64,000 bases of DNA, taken from contig NC_081411.1 of NCBI RefSeq assembly GCF_030272615.1, positions 835,750,136 to 835,814,135 of the forward strand, in the 5' to 3' direction. Each line of letters opens with the position of its first letter. Within the stretch, counting starts at the first letter, position 1. Positions 55,931 through 64,000 of the stretch are shown here, one piece after another. Under the pieces are notes generated by a model. It made no database searches and was not told the DNA's origin. It saw only the letters and a program-made list of their open reading frames with translations. Position numbers and translations under genes: made by a program. Origin of the DNA: Cryptomeria japonica. Taxonomy: Eukaryota > Streptophyta > Pinopsida > Cupressales > Cupressaceae.

Positions 55931-56500
55931 GGTGCTCCAGCTAAAAACACCACTTCCTCATCAACCAAACCTGAATATGACCTTTTAGAACAGTTGGGGA
56001 AGACACCCACACTCATCTCCATCCTTGAGCTCTTACGCATATCCCCCGCACATAAAGCTATTCTTGACAAAATCTTGAGAGACATTGCTGTCCCTATTGA
56101 TCTGAATGTGGACCAGTTTCAAGCCATGGTGGGATACCTTTCCATTCCACACTCCCTTACATTCACAGAAGCTGATGATGCCTCCATAAGTCAACCACAT
56201 AATGCACCATTACACATTGAAGCCTTCATACAAAAACATCAAATAAAATGAGTCCTGATAGATGGAGAAGCAGGTCTAAACATTTGTACATTGAGCACTA
56301 TTAAACAATTGGGATATTCAGATAAAGCTATGAATTATACATACAAAATTACCATCAAGGCATATGATGATGAAGAGCGTTCATCCAAAGGCACAGTCAC
56401 CTTGCCTCTCTGAGTTGGGCCAGTTACGAAGGATGTGGTTTATCAAGTCCTAGACCTGGATCTCACATACAATTATTACTAGGATGTCCTTGGATTCATG
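55931..56500 (+). pseudogene. E5 protease
   Basis: Frame 55994-56251 (LISILELLRISPAHKAILDK) is the conserved pre-protease segment. Then VLIDGEAGLNICTLSTIKQL, where active relatives read I-D-G-G/S: the Asp is kept and the third position is Glu. The flap region follows (KAYDDEERSSKGTVTLPL). A frameshift lies between about 56400 and 56900. Confidence 0.7.
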
Positions 56501-58160
56501 AAATGAGGGCAGTCCCATCTACATATCACCAATGCATTAAGTTTCCTCACAATGGAGTTGAAATAATAGTTAATGGTGATCCTAATCCATACATATACTA
56601 CAATAACTTGAGACCAAAAACTAAGATGATCATTCCAAGTAATAGGGAAGCTGTCCCTTCTTCTACATACATTGATCCTGAATCATTAAAACCTTCGACA
56701 TCGAAACAAGGTGAGCTTAAAGGGAAATTTCAGGACAAGGGCATGGGTGAATACACTTTGAATCAAACCATGTGCTTACAACAAGTTATGAGTTCACCAA
56801 AAGAATATGGAAGACCACATCCTAGTAAGCAGGTATCTATCATTATACTCAAATGGGACCCTACTATCTTTCAAAGATGGGGTGAATTGGAAGAAGAAGA
56901 ATATACAAAATGCATTACAAAGACCTTGAAAATGATATACAAGATCACATCAGCATACCATGTGAAAAGTATGGCAAAGGATTCAAGATCCTACAAAAAT
57001 TTGGGTATGATGGCAAAATTCCTCTTGGTTTAAGAAAGGAAGGCATCATTGAACCTTTACAACGTGAATTGACATTAAAAAAGGAATGCTCTAAAGGACT
57101 TGGTTTCATGACTTCCAAGGTAAACACTTGAAAGACAGGAGAAGCATTACAAATCAAAGTGGCCAAAATTCAACAAGAGAATCGCTATTCCACAGACTCC
57201 AATGAATGGGAATGGGATTCAGACAAATCCTCTAGTGACTATGAACTCACCGAGACATTTAGAGAACTAGGTGAACCCACAAAAGAAGAGGAATTTTATA
57301 GAAAATTCAAAGTTGGTCAAGAAACAGCCCCTGAGGATCCCACACAGTCCTTGCCTCTAGGTTCTAGGTCGAAATCACAAAGAATGAGAACTCCTGTCCC
57401 GAAATGTGCTACTAGTGATGACCATTTGGATTCATTCACGATCGAGATAGATGAGGAGAGTGCCAACAATGACCTCGATGACTATCTCGACATACCTGAG
57501 TATAACTGCATCTTCACCCTTAGCCCCACTAACTTCAAAGATATCAAAGGCCTTCCTCTTATTCACCACCAACTTATTGATTGGGACCATGAAGGACCTG
57601 CACAGTTTGACACATTCCAAAATGATGAAGCCTTTATTGACTATCTAGGCATATGAGATGATCTTCCCCCTGGGGACCATAAGGAAGGATACACTATAGA
57701 ACTCAATAGCGTGGCATATTTTGGTGAGGGTGTCGGGCCTTCCAGTTGCAAAAACATAAAAATAAAAACAAATCAAGGGTCTTATGGCAAAAACCGCGTT
57801 GTGGCGCTGTTTGACCCTAAAAAAGTAAAAAGAAAGGACGTATCTAAGGGCGAAAACCTCTTTGAGGCACCCAAGGATGGAAGGCTCGACATTCTCCCAA
57901 CATCCTATGAAGAAAAATCATCTATGTTGGTAGAGGAAACCATAAAAACAAACATTGGTACAGAAGAAAGTCCACATAACATATTCCTAGCTCAATCTTT
58001 GACAAAGATAGAAAGATCAAAAATCACAAGTTTCTTCACAGAGTGACAAATAAATTTTGCATGGTCATATGCTAATATGCCTGGATTGGATCCAGATTTG
58101 GTAATGCATCATTTGACAGTTAAACCGGGGGCAAGACCAGTGTAACAAAAATTAAGAAAG
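56501..58160 (+). pseudogene. E5 protease-RT linker with a G-patch-like motif
   Basis: Frames 56503-57033, 56910-57131, 57159-57656 and 57711-58046. At 56945-57110 it reads EKYGKGFKILQKFGYDGKIP then LGLRKEGIIEPL and ECSKGLGFMT, matching the G-patch layout G-x2-h-x3-x-G-a-x2-G-x2-L-G-x4-G. G-patch motifs are known in some retrovirus and plant Ty3 polyproteins, where they bind RNA. The rest is acidic linker (NEWEWDSDKSSSDYELTET), then VNPIITFVALFDPKKVKRKD-like pre-RT text. Confidence 0.6.
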
Positions 58161-58808
58161 ATGCATCCACAAGTGGCATTATTAGTTAAGGCAAAGCTTG
58201 AGAAATTATTAGATGTCAGATTCATATGCCTAATTGATTATCCTGAATGGATCTCCAACTTAGTGCCTGTCAGCAAACTAGATCGTAGCATCAAAATATG
58301 TACAGACTTTAGAGACATCAACAAAGCTTGTCCTAAGGATGACTTCCCATTACCAAACATAGATTTGATTGTAGATCTCACAACAAGTCATGAAATGTTA
58401 TCTTTGATGGATGGATTCTCTGGTTATAATCAAATAAAAATCGCATTTGAGGATCAACACAAAATAGCATTCACTTGTCCTTGGGGAACTTTCTGTTGGA
58501 ATGTCATGCCCTTTGGGCTAAAAAATGCAGGTGCTACATATCAAAGAGCCATGACTACTATCTTTCATGATCTCATGCACGTTACTATGGAAGATTATGT
58601 TGATGACCTCTTGAGAAAATCAATAGATAGAGATACACATTTGGACATACATTCAGTCATTTTTGATCAGTTGGAAAAATACAAAGTAAGATTAAACCCC
58701 AAGAAATGTGTCTTTGGAGTAACCTCCGGGAAGCTCCTGGGATTCATTGTCTCAAAAAGAGGAATCAAAGCCGATCCAGAAAAAGTCAAGGCCATCCTAG
58801 AGATGTGA
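58161..58808 (+). pseudogene. E5 reverse transcriptase
   Basis: An open frame of 215 codons: SNLVPVSKLDRSIKICTDFR, DINKACPKDDFPLPNIDLIV, LSLMDGFSGYNQIKIAFEDQ, AFTCPWGTFCWNVMPFGLKN, the active site EDYVDDLL, and LNPKKCVFGVTSGKLLGFIV. All seven RT motifs and the catalytic Asp residues (LMDG, YVDD) are kept. The usual PGTRPVRQ start is just upstream, with a TAA (58143) inside it. The RT itself could be intact, but stops lie on both sides. Confidence 0.93.
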
Positions 58809-59345
58809 CCACCATGAAATATGAGTCAACTTTGATCTTTGCAAGGGAGACTCTAGTCCATACGAAGATTCATAGTACAACTGGCAGATAAATGTAATCC
58901 TTTTCAGCACTTGCTACATAAAAACATCAAATTCAAATGGGATGATAACTATCAATAGGCTTTCAAGATACTCAAAGATTATCTTCTGAATCCACCAATT
59001 TTGATGCCACTAGTTCTAGATAAACCTCTATTACTATACATATCAGCTACTTGAACAACACTGGGGGCACTCTTAGCACAACATGTGGTTGAGGGCAAAG
59101 AAAAGGCAGTCTACTACATCAGTCACACATTGGTGGGATATGAGCTAAACTACACACCAATCGAGTGTGCATGTCTTGCTGTGGTCTTTTCTTCATAGAA
59201 ATTATGACATTACATGTTAACTCATAAAACTAAGTTGGTCGCAAGGATCGATCCATTGAAATACCTTCGCAATAAGGCAATGCTTACTAGTCGACTAGCC
59301 AAATGGGTGATGCTCCTAAGTGAATTCAACATTGAGTATGTGAAC
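58809..59345 (+). pseudogene. E5 RNase H (RT-linked)
   Basis: In the RT frame after a stop at 58806: FKWDDNYQ then AFKILKDYLLNPPILMPLVL, KPLLLYISAT, TTLGALLAQH, EKAVYYISHTLVGYELNYTP, ECACLAVVFSS, then YMLTHKTKLVARIDPLKYLR. Several TAG/TGA stops interrupt it. It is the Ty3 RNase H in its usual place after RT. Confidence 0.8.
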
Positions 59346-59399
59346 AAAAAAGCAATAAAAGGACAAGCCATCACAGATCAATTATTAGATGCTCCCATG

Positions 59400-59880
59400 A
59401 TAGATGATGTTCCTCTAGCTTTAGAATTCCCAGATGAAGCCATCTTGACAGTGTCACACGCAAAGCCTTGGCAGCTATACTTTGACGTTTCATACACACA
59501 GCATGGGGTAGGAGCTGGTATCCTCTTCATAACTCCTCAAGGGGATTCCATACCAAAATCATATCGATTATCATTTCCCTGCACTAATAACATAGCAGAA
59601 TATGAAGCATTAACAACTGGATTACGGATTGCAATTCAGTGGAAGATCCAGGAGCTTCATGTTTTTGGGGACTCTCAACTTCTGATTCGTCAAGCAACTG
59701 ATGACTACCAAACAAAGGATGAGAAATTAATGCCTTACAAAAGAATGGTGGATGACCTGAAACAACATTTCATGAAGATAGACTTTGAGCAGATACCAAG
59801 AGAGAAGAATCGAGCCACATATGCTATGGCTACAATTACTTCACTAATCAATCTACCACAAAATAAAACCTGCTATGAGT
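59400..59880 (+). pseudogene. E5 archaeal-type RNase H (aRNH), after RNase H
   Basis: In the open frame 59214-60056: KPWQLYFDVSYTQHGVGAGI, PCTNNIAEYEALTTGLRIAI, QELHVFGDSQLLIRQATDDY, KIDFEQIPREKNRATYAMAT. Catalytic acids: D in LYFDV, E in AEYEA and D in FGDSQL; the last is weaker (RATYA where N-x-x-A-D-A is usual). This is the second RNase H typical of plant Tat elements, here located between RNase H and integrase. Confidence 0.85.
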
Positions 59881-60049
59881 TCTTGGTGGACAACCTTTTG
59901 GTTCCCTCATATGAGATCACTCCTACTGAGATGATATGTGTTGTTGGTCCTGAGTCCCAATTATATGGTCCCATTTTCAGATACCTTCATGACAATACCC
60001 TTCCTCCTGATCCATCCAATAACCAACGTCGCACTTTCATTCGCCAATC

Positions 60050-61217
60050 TTCTTGATACATCATTTTAGCCGATATCCTATACCATCGAGGTCTAGATGG
60101 CACTCTTCTTAGATGTTTAGAAGGGGATGAAGCTCAGATTGCATTACGTGAAGTTCATGAAGGGATATGTGGTCCACATTCTAGTGGTCCTAGCTTAGCC
60201 AAGAAACTCATTCGGACTGGATATTACTGGTCCAATATGGAAAAAGACTCATATTAGTTTGTCAAGAAATGTAAGTAGTGTCAAATTCATGGAGACCTCA
60301 TTCATGCGCTAGCACAAGAACTTCAACCAATTGCGACTCCTTGGCCCTTTTGTCAGTGGGGACTCGATCTCATAGGCAAGATTCACCCATCTTCCTCTAA
60401 TGGTCATAAGTTCATCATCACTGCCATAGAGTATTTCACAAAATGGATCGAAGCGGTGCCTCTTACACAAGTCATTGGAAAACATATTGCTACATTCATT
60501 CTCAACTATATCATTTGTCGATACGGTATTCTTGTTTCCATCATCACTGATAACAGGCATCCCTTCAAAAAATAGGATGTTCGTGAGCTCTGTGACCACT
60601 TCCACATTACCCATCATTTTTCCACACCTTATTACCCCCAAGGTAACGGTCAAGCTGAGGTGTCTAATAAAACAATCCTTAAAATCCTGAAAAAGACAAT
60701 CGACGACATTGGCCGCAATTGGCATATCCAACTTAATCCCGCACTTTGGGCTTACCGCACAAGCATCCGCACACCTATAGGAGCTACACCCTATTCACTT
60801 TTTTATGATATTGAATCTATCTTTCCTATTGAGGTCGAATTACCCTCTTTACGAGTCTCTTTGCAAAACATTATTAGTGATGAAGACTATAGGGTCTCTC
60901 GCTTACAAGAACTTGAACTATTGGATGAATGAAGACAAACTGCTTCTAATCACCTCAAGGCTTATCAACAACAAATGAGTCATAGCTACAATCATAAAGT
61001 CAAGCCTCGCACATTTGAGGTAGGTGACTTGGTTCTCAAAGAAAATCCTAAAAATCAGCAAGACAGAGAGAAGAAGGGCAAGTTCGAACCAAATTGGCTT
61101 GGTCCTTACATCATTACAATAACATATGGATCTGGTGCATATCAACTCTCAACCATAGAGGGTGAACCTTTGGAGGATCCTATCAATAGCGTGCACCTTC
61201 ACAAGTTTTACACATAG
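60050..61217 (+). pseudogene. E5 integrase
   Basis: Frame with stops near 60054, 60255, 60273, 60572 and 60930. Zinc domain: REVHEGICGPHSSGPSLAKK ... FVKKCK*CQIHG; all four ligands are kept, with a TAG between the two Cys. Core: WGLDLIGKIHP (Asp), IITDNRHPFKK (Asp) and YPQGNGQAEVSNKTI (Glu). The C-terminal domain reads KVKPRTFEVGDLVLKENPKN, KFEPNWLGPYIITITYGSGA and ends HLHKFYT with TAG at 61215. A complete but interrupted integrase. Confidence 0.9.
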
Positions 61218-62926
61218 CTCTTTAGAGTATCCTAATTCAAAAAGACAAAAAAATAAAATAAAATTCAAAAATACAAAAAAATCATAAAAAATAAAAAATC
61301 ATTAATTGGTGAAAACCTGGCAAACAGGCGCCTTGTAACACAAAAAAAATTGAAAAAAAAAAAACCGAAAAAACATTTCGTCCAATGGTGAAAACCACTT
61401 TGTTGGTGCCTTGGGCAAGTACCATGGTGAAAACTGGGGTCACCAATGCCATGCGTAGAGACATTGCTCCTCCCTCCTTCAGGATTCCATTTCATCCTTC
61501 ACTTTGTACACACTCACAACTTATCCAGTCATAATAAACCTTACACATTCCCATCATGGCTTGTTATTGATCTATAAAAGATTGGTTAGCCATTCATAAT
61601 AAACCTCATTTTTCACCCCTTTCCATCCATAATAAATCAGCTCTTAGCTATGGCTAAGGCAAATCCTATGTCTAGTGATGGGTGTGGAACTAAGAGCATC
61701 ACACGTTCTAAGGGGTACAATTTCTTCTAGTTTTCTTTAGTCTATCCACACACAATCCACAATAAAACAACATTTGCATCACATATCCACAATAAAGTTC
61801 CATCTTCTCCACAATAAAGTATCAGTTTCATGGATTCAGTCAGTTTCAGAGGAGACATAGCAGCCACAATGGGCTTCAACAAATCAAATCTTTCAACAGA
61901 CTCAGACAACATTATGGTTCAGTGCTATCTATCCTTTTGTGAAAGTAAACATTGGGACCACAATCAAATATGACTTATACAAGTGAAAAGAGACACTAAA
62001 CTTGAGGACTACAGTGGATGTTGGTGTTGAGTCTTGGTTTTCTTTTGATTTTATCTTTTGGTGACATGTCTTTTAGCTTTTTGAGGATGTCTTTGACTAG
62101 AGATTCTATCTCGAGGATGTCTTTGACTAGAAAGGTGAGGATGGGGTATCGTCACCTATTTTTCTTTGTTGTCTATGGATTGTCTCTTAGAAATTCTATG
62201 ACTTGTCCAAGGATATGAGGACATTGTGAGTCTAGTGTGAACTGGGGCATTCCTTGTTTGTGACTGTCTTATCTCCATGCAAATAGGTACAATGACTTTT
62301 TGGGTCGAACATATGCCTCGATTGTCATAACCTACTTGCCATAATAAAGCTCAATGATGATAACGCACAAGAAGATCTTTCACTTTCATATCTTCTATCT
62401 TCCATCCCCCTTTCTTGATTGACTTGTATTGTCCTTCTTGAGTCTATGTAGCCTGCTATCACATGACTGAGTATAATGACACATCAAAAAAATTTGCATT
62501 TCATGTAGTTGCACCTGCATTACCACATATAAGCATTTCATACATACATATAGATATTAAAATTGCACCACATCCTGCACACAACACATATTGGAACATT
62601 TTACATTTGCATTATCATATTCATCTGCATTTCATACATTCACATTCGCATAACATATTAAAAACATAAAAGAATAAAAATATTGCATTCCATCATGTAC
62701 ATATTTGTATCCATATCATAAGCATCACATAGAAACATACATCATGAAACATCGCATCACATAGGTACACATGCATATAGTTGCCGCAAGGATGAATCTC
62801 ATATATATATGTAATCATAAGTGTCATGATACAATGATGTCAAAATAATATGGCTACAATCACCCAAAGGTGTCTACATCATCATACAAAATCATACAAA
62901 ACTGATACATAGGGAGCCCTCTAAGG
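61218..62926 (+). other. E5 3' non-coding region
   Basis: Holds A-runs (61330-61370), a 'GGTGAAAACC' word repeated at about 61310, 61389 and 61430, many CACAATAAA words (61740-61830), and CATTTCATACAT-type words (62500-62760). This fits long 3' regions of Tat elements. A GGTGTCTACA string at 62870-62879 equals the inverted start of the E5 LTR (TGTAGACACC), but no LTR sequence continues on either side. Confidence 0.5.
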
Positions 62927-64000
62927 CTATGATGAACTCCCTCCCTTGGAGCTGCCTAGCCTTGATGGAGTTTGAGCCCTAGAAGGACCCACCCTAGGAT
63001 CATCTCTCCTATCCCCTCTATCTGGTGGTCGTGGAGGACCCATAACTCCACCGCTGGACACCTGTCTCCTGTCCCTCCCTCCAGTGGTTGTTGCTGTCCG
63101 CGATGGTCTACAGAAGCTCCTAGCCCACTGGTGGCATAGCCCCATAGTATAGGTCTCTCCAATAGCCTATCTCCTCCCCGGCTCACAGAACATAAGCATA
63201 ACTAGCTCCTGTGTCCTCTGCTACCTGCCTCTCTGCCCTCAGTGTCATCTCAGCCTCTGTATAGCGCTGAATGGCTTGATCCCACTCCTGCTCTGTGTCC
63301 CTTAGCTATCTCTTGAGCCTAGATGTCTCCCACTCTAGATCCTGGATCTCATCTTCCTGTCCCTAGCAGATCTTCCTCAACTCCAGTAGCTCATCTTGCT
63401 CCTCCTCTCCCCCCTATACCTATGGCTCTACCTATTCCTGTACTTGTGGCTGCTCATGTGGCTACCCCTACCCCTATCCTCGTCCCTGTCCCTATCCTTG
63501 TACCTGTCTAGGACCCTATGCTGCTAGCACCTATATTGGTAAACCACCTCAGCCTCTCACCACCCGAGCCTATCTCTCCTCCCCACCCTCTCTCCACAGA
63601 GCCACTCTCCTCTAACCTATCATCTCCTGCCTCCTTCGTTGGCCTCTACCTCTGCCATCTCCATCATCATCCTCATCCCCCCACCATCTCCATCTATCTG
63701 CTCCCCTGGGTTTGTCAGTCATGGAAATGGATGCTCAGACAAATATGCAATATACTCTGCATCCATCCTTGCATCCTCTATCTCTAGCCACATATCCCAA
63801 GGCATGGGCACCATCTCTACTAGTTGCATCACTGCTCGATCATATGATAACAATGGCCCGAAGTGTGCTTGATCCCTGGCTGCTCAAGCATACATCCCAG
63901 AACCCCATGGCATCCGCTGAATCCTACCAAACTGCCTGCATACCCTGTCAACCAACTACCTCTCTAGTATATAGGGTGTTCGCCCAATCAGATACCTGCT
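62927..64000 (-). pseudogene. possible antisense extra ORF of E5 (plant mobile domain-like fragment)
   Basis: The sequence becomes GC-richer here. On the minus strand, starting from the right edge: LVDRVCRQFGRIQRMPWGSG, then RDQAHFGPLLSYDRAVMQL, then PMPWDMWLEIEDARMDAEYI and AYLSEHPFP. This V-x-R-x-x-R-Q-F-G-x-x-Q-x-x-P pattern is that of the C-terminal part of the plant mobile domain (aminotransferase-like) family. Downstream the frame is Arg/Gly-rich and broken. Opposite orientation to E5 fits the antisense extra ORFs reported for plant Tat elements, but it could belong to a separate element entering from the right. Plus-strand frames here (63323-63872) are Pro/Leu-rich shadows. Confidence 0.45.

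Larger units (their letters stand above)
50711..64000 (+). mobile_element. E5: Tat-like Ty3/Gypsy retrotransposon, 3' end outside the window
   Basis: 5' LTR 50711-51499, PBS 51502-51520, leader to 53686, gag-pol 53687-61217, then at least 2.8 kb of 3' region. No second LTR is seen before 64000. Domain order is gag, protease, G-patch-like, RT, RNase H, archaeal-type RNase H, integrase, the usual order for Tat elements as I know them. Net one frameshift and many stops make it defective. Confidence 0.88.

Noticed and set aside
62870-62879. Inverted TGTAGACACC as the border of a second Tat LTR
   Set aside because: Only the first ten bases match; neighbouring sequence is unlike the E5 LTR and no PPT precedes it on the minus strand.
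63323-63872. Plus-strand Pro/Leu-rich frames at the right edge
   Set aside because: Shadows of the minus-strand, PMD-like reading; low-complexity composition.

Overview
This window looks like intergenic DNA of a large seed-plant genome, most probably a gymnosperm. That is an inference from the density of old, deeply nested, very long LTR retrotransposons; nothing in the sequence names a species. I found no convincing host gene, tRNA gene, rRNA gene or CRISPR array. Almost everything recognisable belongs to LTR retrotransposons or their derivatives, and all their coding regions carry stops or frameshifts. Many boundaries can be fixed to the base because TG...CA ends, primer-binding sites (PBS), polypurine tracts (PPT) and 5-bp target-site duplications (TSDs) are visible.

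Left part (1-29.2 kb). The 5' LTR of a minus-strand Copia-type element (93-1340) lies at the left edge. E1 (3243-29167, minus) is a protein-poor Ty3-type element with 1.2 kb LTRs. E1 has been interrupted by: (i) E2 (9176-24749, minus, TSD CATAT), a Tat-like Ty3 element with gag, protease, an archaeal-type RNase H lying before RT, RT, RNase H, integrase and a long extra-ORF region; (ii) S2, a solo LTR in E1's 5' LTR (25881-28469), itself split by S3 (26628-27867); (iii) a tRNA-derived SINE (about 5.5-5.7 kb) and another LTR-like segment (about 7.8-8.8 kb). E2 in turn holds a TRIM element (16330-16665, TSD TCCAC) in integrase and a solo LTR, S1 (22070-23321), in gag.

Middle (29.2-34.9 kb). A strand-asymmetric polypyrimidine tract of about 1.4 kb is split by S4, a solo LTR of the E1 family (32109-33302, TSD CTATC). 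It is followed by a gag-only Copia remnant (E7) with a degenerate minisatellite and the start of its 3' LTR.

Right part (34.9-64 kb). E7's LTR was entered by an element E6, of which only LTR sequence is seen. E6's LTR was entered twice: by E3 (34957-49671, plus, TSD ATGAT), a full-length decayed Copia element, and by E5 (50711 to beyond 64000, plus), a Tat-like Ty3 element. E3's 3' LTR was entered by E4 (41558-49567, plus, TSD TGGTT). E4 has LTRs, a PBS and a PPT but no protease, RT, RNase H or integrase. Instead it carries two large non-pol coding regions: a coiled-coil/CCHC protein, and a protein of about 1,120 codons with a globular N-terminus and helical C-terminus. E5 has a 2.2 kb leader, a gag-pol of about 2,510 codons including a G-patch-like motif and an RNase H pair in the usual order, and a possible antisense extra ORF at the right edge.

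The most unusual items are E4, the different positions of the archaeal-type RNase H in E2 and E5, the extra ORFs of E2 and E5, an unexplained plus-strand ORF at 11.1-11.4 kb, and the TSD-supported nesting history.
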